Both the position numbers and the translations under genes were made by a program. DNA of 64,000 bases. Source: DASTSN01 sp035760665 (GTDB lineage: Bacteria; Bacteroidota; Bacteroidia; Chitinophagales; Chitinophagaceae). The stretch spans positions 33,649 to 97,648 of the forward strand of contig DASTSN010000071.1 of the NCBI GenBank assembly GCA_035760665.1, in the 5' to 3' direction. Of the stretch, positions 44,744 through 54,066 are shown piece by piece; position 1 is the stretch's first letter, and every line of letters begins with the position of its first letter. The notes under the pieces were generated by a model. It ran no database searches. It saw nothing but the letters and a program-made list of their open reading frames with translations, and was not told the origin of the DNA.

Positions 44744-44896
44744 TTAGAACAGGGAATAGATATAAGGCGCTAATGCAGAAGAAGACCCTGCGATAATTAA
44801 TAAAGCGAAAAGGAATAGAATGATAATCATTGGCACCAGCCACCATTTCTTTCTTTCCTTCAAAAACCTGCCGAAGTCTTTCAAAAATTCAATCAC
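44744..44896 (-). CDS. DUF5989 small membrane protein
   Basis: A 50-codon gene starting at GTG 44896. The sequence starts IEFLKDFGRFLKERKKWW, a basic amphipathic part, followed by one membrane helix (LVPMIIILFLFALLIIAG) and the end SSSALAPYIYSLF. This pattern is the DUF5989 family known beside SxtJ and carbamoyltransferase genes. The coding frame is well supported by this match and by the position 1 nt before sxtJ. Function is unknown. The gap to the carbamoyltransferase stop is 66 nt. Confidence 0.85.
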   Translation of the reverse strand: MIEFLKDFGRFLKERKKWWLVPMIIILFLFALLIIAGSSSALAPYIYSLF

Positions 44897-44962
44897 AGTG
44901 ATAAATATTTCAATATAAAATTAGTCATTTCTATGGTGAAGCAAAAACCGGCTTGTACTATT

Positions 44963-46792
44963 TTAGAGCGGGTGCCGGTTTTCGCCCTTAGACAAAATAT
45001 AATTACCTATTACGAGGAAATCCATACCTGTTTTTAAGAAACAGGCATAGGCATCACCTGGTGAGCAGACAATTGGCTCGTCTTTTACATTAAAGCTTGT
45101 ATTGATCAGCAGTCCGATACCCGTAATTTTCTTAAAGGATTGAAGTAATAAGTGAAACAACGGATTTGTGAAATGAGAAACAGTCTGAATTCTTGCAGAA
45201 AAATCCACATGTGTTACAGCGGGGATACTGCTTCTGACGGTGTAAAGTTTTTCGAATAAAGGAAGTTGGTGGTAATTGTCGGGCATGGCATTGCACAATG
45301 AATTTTTTACCGGGTGCACCATAAGCATGTAAGGAGAGATTGTTACATTTTCGAAAAAATGGCTGGCGTCTTCTTCCAGTACCGCCGGTGCAAAAGGACG
45401 AAAACTTTCCCTGAATTTTATTTTCAGGTTTAATTTCTTTTGCATTTCCTCATTCCTGGGATCGGCAAGTATACTTCTGTTTCCCAAAGCCCTGGGGCCA
45501 AATTCCATTCGCCCCTGGAACCAGCCAACTACATATCCAAGAGCAATCAGTTCGGCTGTTTTTTCACATAATGCCTCTGGCGAATTATATTTTTTTGATG
45601 CCGGTGAGTGATGCCTGATAATTGCCTCCACTTGATTTTCCGAAAAAGCAGGTCCCAGGAAGGCTCCCTGCAGTTTGTCCATAAATCCAAGAGCCGGCCT
45701 GTTTTCATTCGCGAAATAAATATGATAGCCAGCAAGGGCAGCTCCCAGCGCTCCGCCCGCATCACCCGCGGCAGGCTGAATGAAAATCTCATCAAATAGC
45801 CGGCTTTGCTCAATTTTACCATTGGCGACACAATTTAATGCTACCCCTCCGGCTAGGCAGAGTTTATTGCAGTTCGTCAGTTCTTTCGTATGAGTTGCCA
45901 ACTTAATTACAATTTCCTCCGTTATCAACTGAACGGCAAGGGCCAGGTCAAGATGATGTTGCTCAAATTCTTCACCGGGCTTTCTTTTTGTAAACCCAAA
46001 CAGTTGCTGAAACTTATCATCCGACACCATCTTAAGACCGTAAGCATAGGTAAAATATTGCTGGTTCATTTGAATGGAACCGTCTTTTGCTATTGAAATT
46101 AAATGAGTGAGAATAAGGTCCCGAAATTTTTTGGTTTGTATCGAATCAGGATTGCCGTATGGAGCTAGTCCCATTAATTTATATTCATCGCTATTGACTG
46201 TAAAACCAAGAAAATAGGTAAATGCAGAATAAAATAATCCGACAGAATGCGGGAAATGCAGTTCTTTAAGAAGCTCAATCCTGTTTTCGGTGCCTTTGGA
46301 TATGGTGGCCGTGGCCCATTCACCAACACCATCAATTGTTAGAATGGCTGATTCTGAAAAGTTAGATGCAAAATAGCTGCTGGCTGCATGACTCAGGTGA
46401 TGCTCCGGGAAAAGCAGTTTTAAACGATGACTGTTGTAACTGCCGACCTTTTTTAATTCACTGCGAAGCACTTTTTTGATAAAAATCTTTTCCTTAATCC
46501 AGGATGGCATGGCTGTTAGAAAGGAACGGATTCCCCGCGGTGCAAAGGAATAATATGTTTCAAGCAAACGTTCGAACTTCAGAAATGGTTTATCATAAAA
46601 GGCTACGGCATCCAGTTCGTCTATTTGTAATCCGGCTTCTGCCAGGCAGTACTTTACCGACATCAGCGGGAAGTCTTTATCATTTTTTATACGACTGAAT
46701 CGTTCTTCCTGGGCTGCTGCAACAATTTTCCCATCCTGCACAAGTGCTGCTGCTGAATCGTGATAAAATGCAGATATTCCTAGAATGTTCAT
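44963..46792 (-). CDS. carbamoyltransferase (NodU/CmcH/SxtI-type)
   Basis: The 609-residue protein has an N-terminal Kae1/ASKHA-like domain and a C-terminal YrdC-like domain. Key motifs are ILGISAFYHDSAAALV at the start, EERFSRIKND, the metal-binding HHLSHAASSYFAS, and the nucleotide end GRMEFGPRALGNRSILADPR. It transfers a carbamoyl group from carbamoyl phosphate through carbamoyl-AMP to a hydroxyl. The target could be a glycan or lipid, since the neighbours are membrane and glycan genes. The ATG overlaps the SGNH gene stop by 4 nt. Confidence 0.93.
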   Translation of the reverse strand: MNILGISAFYHDSAAALVQDGKIVAAAQEERFSRIKNDKDFPLMSVKYCLAEAGLQIDELDAVAFYDKPFLKFERLLETYYSFAPRGIRSFLTAMPSWIKEKIFIKKVLRSELKKVGSYNSHRLKLLFPEHHLSHAASSYFASNFSESAILTIDGVGEWATATISKGTENRIELLKELHFPHSVGLFYSAFTYFLGFTVNSDEYKLMGLAPYGNPDSIQTKKFRDLILTHLISIAKDGSIQMNQQYFTYAYGLKMVSDDKFQQLFGFTKRKPGEEFEQHHLDLALAVQLITEEIVIKLATHTKELTNCNKLCLAGGVALNCVANGKIEQSRLFDEIFIQPAAGDAGGALGAALAGYHIYFANENRPALGFMDKLQGAFLGPAFSENQVEAIIRHHSPASKKYNSPEALCEKTAELIALGYVVGWFQGRMEFGPRALGNRSILADPRNEEMQKKLNLKIKFRESFRPFAPAVLEEDASHFFENVTISPYMLMVHPVKNSLCNAMPDNYHQLPLFEKLYTVRSSIPAVTHVDFSARIQTVSHFTNPLFHLLLQSFKKITGIGLLINTSFNVKDEPIVCSPGDAYACFLKTGMDFLVIGNYILSKGENRHPL

Positions 46793-47895
46793 TTGGATGT
46801 GTTAGAAAAAATAATCGGTGCTAAGTTGTCAAATAAAATATCCGCAACTTTTTGAGCACCGGCGTTCGTGAAATGAATAAAATCGTAATAATACACTGAG
46901 TTTTTCGGCATTTCTGCTGCAAGATCAATAACGGGAACATCCTTGCTGTGGGAACGAAGGACATCATTGTACAAGGCAAGTATTTTTCCTTCCAGGTCAC
47001 AATTGGTTTGCTCGGTATTATCGCTCCATTTATTTCCCATTGCAATACCGGTAGCAGGATCTGTATATGATCCGTACAATGAAGGCTGCGTGATGAAAAC
47101 AGGTTGTATACCGGCCTGTTTGCACAAATTGATAAGGCTGTCAATACGGTTACTGTAACGCAGCAAATAGGTTTTTTGTGCGAAAAGTCTTTTATCCGCG
47201 ATGTTATTTGTAAGCGGGTGTTCAAGTAGGTTTGCTGGGTTAATTTCCCGGTGAACCAGCCCCTTTTTATAGGCGAGCTCAACTGCATAGAAATTGAAGG
47301 CCGTTCTGCCCAGCTCTGTGTGATTGAGCAGAGATTTTACAAACGATTTGAATGAGAGCGTATTGATTCTTTTTTCATTCATCAGGTCAAACTGATCTGG
47401 GGCGTCATTCTCTACATCGTTAATGCCGGTTAAAAAAAGAATATATTTTGGTTTTAGTTTGATTAAATATTCTTTCAGCAAGAGCAGGTGTCCAAAAGTT
47501 GAATGCCCGTCAATTCCGGCATTATTAAGCCATACTTTTGAATTGACAGCATGCAGTTTTTGATAAAGAACTGATGGCCAGGTACAACTGTCAGATAAAA
47601 ATTTACATTCTGTAGTACTGCCACCGACGGTTATTATTGAAAGAAGTCGCGAAATTGAATCAGGTGGTTCCGGTCCGCGAAATCCTAGTGAATTGCGGCT
47701 GTAATGAATCCGTTTATCAAGTTTACTGATCCATTTATTTTCAAAAATTTTAGACTGATTGGCTGGTAGTATGAGCTTTCCCTCTTTAAGTGCAAACGGG
47801 AACGGGTTATAAATACGTAAAAATATTTCGCAGAGCAGAAGGCTCACAAAAATGCCAAAAAAAATTGCTTTAACTCTGCTGATGAATTTCTTCAA
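46789..47895 (-). CDS. membrane-anchored SGNH/GDSL-type hydrolase
   Basis: A 368-residue protein with an N-terminal membrane anchor (residues 10-26) and an SGNH domain outside. The Ser block reads ITVGGSTTECKF, followed by NNAGIDGHST (Gly), FLTGINDVEND (Asn) and YYYDFIHFTNAGAQ (Asp/His). SGNH proteins of this kind act as esterases or O-acetyl handling enzymes on glycans. It directly precedes and overlaps the carbamoyltransferase, so the pair may act on the same surface molecule. About 100 nt separate it from the upstream YfhO-like gene. Confidence 0.85.
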   Translation of the reverse strand: MKKFISRVKAIFFGIFVSLLLCEIFLRIYNPFPFALKEGKLILPANQSKIFENKWISKLDKRIHYSRNSLGFRGPEPPDSISRLLSIITVGGSTTECKFLSDSCTWPSVLYQKLHAVNSKVWLNNAGIDGHSTFGHLLLLKEYLIKLKPKYILFLTGINDVENDAPDQFDLMNEKRINTLSFKSFVKSLLNHTELGRTAFNFYAVELAYKKGLVHREINPANLLEHPLTNNIADKRLFAQKTYLLRYSNRIDSLINLCKQAGIQPVFITQPSLYGSYTDPATGIAMGNKWSDNTEQTNCDLEGKILALYNDVLRSHSKDVPVIDLAAEMPKNSVYYYDFIHFTNAGAQKVADILFDNLAPIIFSNTSK

Positions 47896-47997
47896 TTTCC
47901 GGGATTTGCAATGTGAAAATAAGAAAGATAAAATATTTCCCGTGATCCGGAATTTGAAACTGGTACATGAATATCCGTTAAATACAGATCAGAGTGT

Positions 47998-50082
47998 TTA
48001 CTTCAGCAGTACATAATTTCGCCATCGTTTATGGAAGAGAATGCCAAGAAAAATCATTGATACCAGCCCAGACAACCACAAGGCTCTGCGGATGGGTACC
48101 GGATCAAATGATATTTCGATTATGTGATTGCCCGTTGGCAGCGGGAAACCGATAAATGTTTTAAACACTGTATAATGGGGTACTGGTTTGCCGTCTATTT
48201 TCGCTTGCCAATAGGGATAATTATTTTGCAAGAAGGTAATATAGCGGAATGAATCATTTTTGATTTGTGCATTTAAAAAGCCGGGACCGAAGGCTTTGAC
48301 CTGTATACGGCTGCTGTCAAAATTCGTTCTGGTTGCAATGCTGGTATCGTCGTTCAAGAAAATCCAGGATTGCCGATTGATAAATTGCCGCAGAGCGGTA
48401 TCGGAAAAATAATTTTGGCTATTGGTAAGTTGTACCGGGTAACTTTCTTCAATGGGGGAGCCAATTTTTTTACTATAAGAAGAGAGCAGAAGTAACTGGT
48501 TGCGGTAAGTAGTATCAATGTATTTTGTATGCTTTATTGCAATCAGTTCCGGAGCCATAATGCCTTTGGGTTCTGTTGTAATTAGTTGCTGCATTTGGTG
48601 CCGGCTCTTCATTCCCAGGCCTGTAAAGGGCAGGCAAAGCCAGGTAAATGCAATTAAATTTATTGAACAGGTGAGTATGAATAGCCTGGTTCTTTTTAAA
48701 GTTGCTATTAATAACACCGCTGTGATGGCTTGTATAAGTCCTGAAATAATCAGTAAGTCCCAGATGGTCAGGTTATCCAAGAATGTCTTTATAAATATTT
48801 TGAAATCGTAAGAAGGAGACATTTTTGTATACACAGCGGAGGATTGTTTCAGCAAAACCAGCAGTGCCGCCCCCAAAAAAATAAGTGTGCCAACTCCAGC
48901 CAGAATTTTCAGAATTCTGTTAAATGTTTGTCCTGGTATTTTTTTATGCAGCCACGCATCAAAGCCGGCTGCACCGGCAAGTAAGCAAATCAATAGCGTG
49001 TAATAACTGAACTCTCCATTTAATCTTACGTAGGATAATCCTGGTAAAAAATGCGCATAAAATATTTTAAACGCCCCGCCTGCCGATAGGGATATAAAAA
49101 AAAGCAAACATATGCCTATGGCTACCAGGAACGGTTTACTGCAGGATTTGAAAAAAAGAATCAGTCCAACCAGACCGCTGATACCTATATAAATATTTCG
49201 CATAGAAATATCAGTATGAAAAAATGATGATTTATTCACAGCCAGCGGCACAAATAATGACAGGTACGATTGAATGGTTGTTGGGTTTAGCAGCAATGCT
49301 GAACCGGAAAGGCTTTCGCCCCTGGTAATATGCCGCAATACATCAATATTGCTAACGATCACCACTGACGCCAGCAGGCAGCTGGCAGCTAGTAAAATGA
49401 GGGAGATGAACCAATATTTTGGATGGTATAAGCCTGAAAAGACCGATTTACGGAATCCATAAATCAGTAAGGTACACAATAAAAGGAAATATATACCCCC
49501 AATGATCAGTCCCGGATGTGTTGAGGAAACAAACATGAAAACTGCAAAGGCTGTGGCTATGAAATGCTTTGCCAGGGGCTTCTTATAGGTCCTGACCAGG
49601 AAGACCAGGACATAGGGAAAAAAAGCTGTACCGGTAATCCAGATAAAATGCTGCAGGTGGCCAACGATGTAGCCACAGCAGATGTATGTGAGTCCAGTAA
49701 CTATGGCTGTTTGTTTAGTTCCGAATTCGCGAACCAGCAGGTAGATGCCCCAGCCACCTAAAAAAATATAGAAAATTTCTTCAATTGTAATTGTCAGGAG
49801 GTTGTAGCCAATGGTTTTTGCGATGATCCAAAGTACAGGGTTCCAGAAGCCGTTATTCATGTCTCCGTATTGCGGAATGCCGTAGTGGATATAGGGATTC
49901 CACCAGGGGAAGTAGCCGGAACGAATACTTTCGCTGATTATATACCGGGTGGGCAGGTTTTGTGTAATCAGGTCATTCTTGAGATGAAAGAAAGGGAGCA
50001 AAACAGGCAGGTATGCAACTGCCGTGAACAGCAACAATATGAGGAAGGGGTGCTTTAAGAATATTGATATTCCCTTTCTCAT
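47998..50082 (-). CDS. YfhO-like multi-pass membrane protein
   Basis: Starting from ATG 50082 the protein has 694 residues with about twelve to fourteen hydrophobic helices and a final periplasmic part. The large soluble tail contains FLQNNYPYWQAKIDGKPVP, a YfhO-type motif, and a helix at the C-terminus. YfhO-like proteins belong to the GT-C/oligosaccharide-handling membrane family, linked to transfer of sugars to lipoteichoic acid or lipids. I chose 50082 because 50121 would overlap the upstream gene by 35 nt. The gene is 4 nt after its neighbour. Confidence 0.8.
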   Translation of the reverse strand: MRKGISIFLKHPFLILLLFTAVAYLPVLLPFFHLKNDLITQNLPTRYIISESIRSGYFPWWNPYIHYGIPQYGDMNNGFWNPVLWIIAKTIGYNLLTITIEEIFYIFLGGWGIYLLVREFGTKQTAIVTGLTYICCGYIVGHLQHFIWITGTAFFPYVLVFLVRTYKKPLAKHFIATAFAVFMFVSSTHPGLIIGGIYFLLLCTLLIYGFRKSVFSGLYHPKYWFISLILLAASCLLASVVIVSNIDVLRHITRGESLSGSALLLNPTTIQSYLSLFVPLAVNKSSFFHTDISMRNIYIGISGLVGLILFFKSCSKPFLVAIGICLLFFISLSAGGAFKIFYAHFLPGLSYVRLNGEFSYYTLLICLLAGAAGFDAWLHKKIPGQTFNRILKILAGVGTLIFLGAALLVLLKQSSAVYTKMSPSYDFKIFIKTFLDNLTIWDLLIISGLIQAITAVLLIATLKRTRLFILTCSINLIAFTWLCLPFTGLGMKSRHQMQQLITTEPKGIMAPELIAIKHTKYIDTTYRNQLLLLSSYSKKIGSPIEESYPVQLTNSQNYFSDTALRQFINRQSWIFLNDDTSIATRTNFDSSRIQVKAFGPGFLNAQIKNDSFRYITFLQNNYPYWQAKIDGKPVPHYTVFKTFIGFPLPTGNHIIEISFDPVPIRRALWLSGLVSMIFLGILFHKRWRNYVLLK

Positions 50083-50086
50083 AATT

Positions 50087-51814
50087 CTAGTATCTGTAGT
50101 TGACAATAAATGCTGTATCACGGATGGGTTTCATTCTAAAACCATCTTTTATCAATTCGGTTCTTTGTTCAAGATATGGGTTTATCTCATAAATACATGG
50201 TAGTTCAGAGTAGTAGCATCTTGAATTCCAATTTTTTTCCAGTTTTTCAGGAATATAATATTTCGAATTATTTATGATGATAGTATTCAATGTTGGTTTA
50301 AGAATGCCAGCAGGTTGAATCGTAAAATTAGGCTTGATTTTTTTGAAAGCGTATATGAAAACAGGAATACTAAAAATTAACAGTAAAGTGATCAATTTAG
50401 GAAATGATAAAAATTTTGAAATGAATAATGCCGGAATGATGAAGCCGGTAAATAATAATAATCCGTACGCAAATCGAGGATCAGGAGAAGAAAAGAACCA
50501 GGCTATTAATGCAGCTAAACAGGTTAGGTATATCAATAAAACCTTTTTATTCAGGATGCTTTTTCTGTTTACTAACAAGTAAAACGGAATGCTTAGCGAT
50601 ACCACAATAATTAAAAGATAATCATATAGGGTTTGGCGGCTGAGCCAGCCACTGATCCATTTATTATTAGGAGCAGCCAGCCACATGGACTGAGTGACAG
50701 TTGTATTAAGGTATTTGTTATAAAGATTGATGTAATGATAGTGTTCTTTCATTAGTGCTGCAGGTACCTGCCAGTCTGGATGAAAAAAGGAAAAATATGT
50801 ATATGGAAAAATGAAGTAACCTGACTGGATAAAATTTTTTATAAAAAAAGGTATAGTAAAAAGCAAAATAAGTAAAGAGAAATATGCATAAACTTTAAGT
50901 TTTTGTTTTGTGATTAACAAATAAACAAAAGAAATAAGTATAATGGGGGCGCCGGAAATCTTAAAATATGCTGCTCCTGCTGAAAACAGCATTAGAATAT
51001 GTAAGTATTCTGGATTTTGGGAATTTGAGATAATGATATTTTCAGTAATTAATAATAGCACGATTAGCATAAACACAGTTACAGGGAAATCGTAGGATGT
51101 TGAACTACTGCTTCCTCTGAAAAGTTTCCATTCCAAAAGGCAAAATGTCAGGATGCAGAAGTATAAGATAGAAAAAAAGCGGTGCTTCAGTTCTTTTTGT
51201 TTTTCAGTGTGATCTTTTATTTTATTGACTAGGAAAAGGCCAAACCATATACATATAGATATATTCAAATACAGGAAATTGTCATTGTTGAAGGGTAATT
51301 TAAAAAGGGCTATATCAAAAAGCCAGTTAGAATAAAATCCGTATCGTAAATACAGGTTGGCAACGCCAGGTACAGTTCCGTATTCCAGGTTCCAGCGTAT
51401 AATTTGTAAATGGTATAAGTCCATATCTTCCATGACTGGATGATTACTACCTAAGGAAAATGACAGAAAGAAAAGGGCGAGCAAAAAAATGCTTAATGAA
51501 ACTGTTTGCGTTGAAAGTTTAGTGTTTTTAAAAAGAAGAAAATTGACTCTTGATTTTGAAAGAATGAATAAACCTGCTGTTAAAGGTATTAATGTGAAGA
51601 TTGGGAGGTAGAAATATTTTAGCGGGGTGATGAGACTTAGACAAACTGCAATAAAACTTGTTAATACAATACCGCTAAAAAAACTGTAAATGATAAATTC
51701 AGGATTTATTTCAAATATCGAAGTTTTGTTTTTCTTCGTTAGTGCAATAAAAGGGAATCCCCAAGTAATACAAACGAATGATACGTAAATAAAATAGATT
51801 AGCTGTTGAAGCAT
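50087..51814 (-). CDS. LIC_10190-like multi-pass membrane protein
   Basis: The 575-residue protein has about twelve hydrophobic helices and a small C-terminal soluble part. It resembles the LIC_10190 family: the conserved luminal part YHLQIIRWNLEYGTVPGVANLYLR and SNWLFDI in the N-terminal half. The family has GT-C-like topology but no shown function. The coding region is visibly A/T-rich compared with genes at the ends of the window, as are the neighbouring plus gene and the truncated paralogue, and this suggests acquisition. It lies 4 nt before the YfhO-like gene, in the same operon. Confidence 0.75.
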   Translation of the reverse strand: MLQQLIYFIYVSFVCITWGFPFIALTKKNKTSIFEINPEFIIYSFFSGIVLTSFIAVCLSLITPLKYFYLPIFTLIPLTAGLFILSKSRVNFLLFKNTKLSTQTVSLSIFLLALFFLSFSLGSNHPVMEDMDLYHLQIIRWNLEYGTVPGVANLYLRYGFYSNWLFDIALFKLPFNNDNFLYLNISICIWFGLFLVNKIKDHTEKQKELKHRFFSILYFCILTFCLLEWKLFRGSSSSTSYDFPVTVFMLIVLLLITENIIISNSQNPEYLHILMLFSAGAAYFKISGAPIILISFVYLLITKQKLKVYAYFSLLILLFTIPFFIKNFIQSGYFIFPYTYFSFFHPDWQVPAALMKEHYHYINLYNKYLNTTVTQSMWLAAPNNKWISGWLSRQTLYDYLLIIVVSLSIPFYLLVNRKSILNKKVLLIYLTCLAALIAWFFSSPDPRFAYGLLLFTGFIIPALFISKFLSFPKLITLLLIFSIPVFIYAFKKIKPNFTIQPAGILKPTLNTIIINNSKYYIPEKLEKNWNSRCYYSELPCIYEINPYLEQRTELIKDGFRMKPIRDTAFIVNYRY

Positions 51815-51971
51815 TTTTTTAAAAATATTTACTCTTTTTATTAAGTGCTGTTAGGTAATTCGTAATTTGTTTCTTGGGATTTCTATATGCCTTCAAAGTT
51901 AAATGCTAGTTTTGATCCTGCGAAGGAGATTTCTAAGGTTAGTAAAAGTATTTAAAGTGCATTCCGCTAAT

Positions 51972-53111
51972 ATGGGCAATAGTGCTAGGCCGAATAAAAA
52001 AAAGGTCATATTGATTAAGTTCAGTATTGTCCTGATAAGCTATCTTATTCTGGAGGCTGGATGTTGGTTGACGATCCATTTCGGGTTTATCAATGCAAAG
52101 GAACCTACGTTTGATTTTGTTTTCAAGAATCCCCAATATCCTGCACCGGTTGCAGATATAAATCCGGTATGGGGGGTATGGCATTACAAGGAACATTATC
52201 AGTCCCAAAATGGATGCGTATATTTTAATTATTTTATTAATAGTTACGGTGCAAGAGATAAAGAGCGTACGAAATTAACCAATGATACTAATCGTGTTAT
52301 TGTATTGGGAGACTCGTTTATGGAGGGTTTTGGTGTGAATGTGGAAGATAGGGTTTCTGATATTCTGGAAAGAAGAACGGGCCGTGCATTTCTCAATTTT
52401 TCATGTGCTGATTTTGGAACTACACAGGAATACCTTGTTTATAAATATCTTGCAGACAGTTTTAGTCATTCAACTATTTTTATTGGTTTTTTACCTTTTA
52501 ATGATTTTGAAAATGATGACCTGCTGTTGGCCAAATCTGATGACGAAAGATATCGTCCCTATTATGTAAAAAAGGATAGTGGGTACCAGCTTTTATATCA
52601 CCAGGATTCACTTGGAAAATCCACTTTTAATAAAGAACATTATAAGGTTTATTCAAATTCTTTACCCAATATTCTGACACGATTCTTGCGTGCTTATACC
52701 TATTGGTTCAATATAGTGGATTTCATAAAAAACAGCAAAGAGCAGTATAGAAAGCGGTATACTAAAGATGGCCGTTTGTTATCTTATTACTACGATTTTA
52801 ATGCGGAGCAGATTGACCGGCTCTCATTTTTACTGGGTAAGTTTAGAAATTTAGCAAGAAATAAACGTATAATTTTCTGTTCTATTCCTGTTATTAGTGA
52901 TTTTAAACGGCATCTCACAGAAAAAGGGATTCCCCCCCTTTCAATTAAACTAAAACAAATTTGCGACAGTTTGAAAATTGAATACGTCGATTTAATGTCT
53001 ATGTTTCCACAAAATCGTGAGAACAGGGATTTTTTTCTGCCATGTGATCAGCATTGGAATAAAAGGGGAAATATTTATTGTGCGAATATACTGGAGCCTC
53101 TATTTAAATAA
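51972..53111 (+). CDS. membrane-anchored SGNH-hydrolase-like protein
   Basis: The protein has 379 residues from ATG 51972. A signal anchor spans residues about 12-30. The SGNH-like core begins with IVLGDSFMEGFGV (Ser), and the end has PCDQHWNKRGN, the Asp-x-x-His block also seen in AlgX/DltD-like enzymes. The role is probably acyl or acetyl modification of an extracellular glycan. It runs opposite to the flanking genes. An upstream ATG at 51903 starts before a possible -7 box (TAGTTTTG, 51907-51914), so I prefer 51972. The region is A/T-rich. Confidence 0.75.
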   Translation: MGNSARPNKKKVILIKFSIVLISYLILEAGCWLTIHFGFINAKEPTFDFVFKNPQYPAPVADINPVWGVWHYKEHYQSQNGCVYFNYFINSYGARDKERTKLTNDTNRVIVLGDSFMEGFGVNVEDRVSDILERRTGRAFLNFSCADFGTTQEYLVYKYLADSFSHSTIFIGFLPFNDFENDDLLLAKSDDERYRPYYVKKDSGYQLLYHQDSLGKSTFNKEHYKVYSNSLPNILTRFLRAYTYWFNIVDFIKNSKEQYRKRYTKDGRLLSYYYDFNAEQIDRLSFLLGKFRNLARNKRIIFCSIPVISDFKRHLTEKGIPPLSIKLKQICDSLKIEYVDLMSMFPQNRENRDFFLPCDQHWNKRGNIYCANILEPLFK

Positions 53112-53201
53112 AAAGTGCTAATTGTCGGGAATCGCAGTGTACGTACTGTGCAATCATTTTTTTGATAATTTTCTATTCAATGTTGGATAATTTTGATGGC
53201 G

Positions 53202-54059
53202 TTACCGGTTTTCAGTTGTATAATAAACAAGAATTGAAAACGAATTGATTATTTCATTTTGTAGGATTCGTTCCAGGAAAAAGGAAAACACAAGTATAAT
53301 AAATGCATTCACTACAAAATCATAATTTGTTGAGTTTGCTGTATCGCGAAAGATCTGCCAATCGAATAATGAAAAAAGAAGTATCAGAAAATAAAACAGC
53401 GACAGAATACGGTTAGCGATGGATTGCTGAATCTTTTGGAAATGAAAATGCCAGGCTGAAAAGAGCCAAATAAAAAACCACCCGACTAATGCAGCATTTA
53501 AATAAGAAAAAGTTTCATTTTTTAACCAGGGAAAGTAAAAAAGACTGATAAGATTAAACCAATTTGACCCCAACCCAAAGCGGGGAAATAGATTCGCAAT
53601 ACCAGGGACAACTCTATATTCCGTCTGCCAGCGGATAATTTGCAAATGGTAAATCTGTGTATCGCCGTGGACTGGCTGAAGCGAACTTAAAACCAGAAAG
53701 GTAACCAAAGTGGGTACAATAAAAATTAAAAAAACAGAGTTTATCCTAAATGAAAAATTCTGTTGAACTTTTAAAAACGATAAAATATGTTGTTTAAAAA
53801 AAATAATAAGTATTAGCAACAATAAAAGTGTGAGAACCGCTAGAACTGAATAGTGAAGGGGCATAAACAGGTAAAGCCACGAACTAATTACACTAAGCGA
53901 CAGGCAGCCGCAAAAAAATAAGAAGGCTAAACATGACCAACCAGAGTACCACCAGCGCTGAATGACGGTAGCTGATTTACCTGCAATCAATATAATGGGT
54001 ATCCCCCAAATGATGCAGACGATAGAAACAATTAGTATATGAAAGAGTTGTTGAAGCAT
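53202..54059 (-). pseudogene. truncated LIC_10190-like membrane protein paralogue
   Basis: An intact frame of 285 residues that matches the N-terminal half of the 575-residue protein encoded at 50087-51814. Shared elements are MLQQL...VSIVCIIWG at the start, YHLQIIRWQTEYRVVPGIANL, GLGSNWF, and NSTNYDFVV near the end. The match stops at about residue 270 of the paralogue, after which 20 unrelated residues end at a stop. The remaining C-terminal half, about 300 residues, is missing: the 90 nt before the neighbouring SGNH gene does not encode it in any minus frame. It could be a disabled copy or a shortened working protein. Confidence 0.7.
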
Positions 54060-54066
54060 GGTAAAT

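Noticed and set aside
44963..46792. Nodulation-type NodU or toxin-biosynthesis assignment
   Set aside because: The carbamoyltransferase family is broad, and the neighbours are surface-glycan genes rather than nod or saxitoxin genes.
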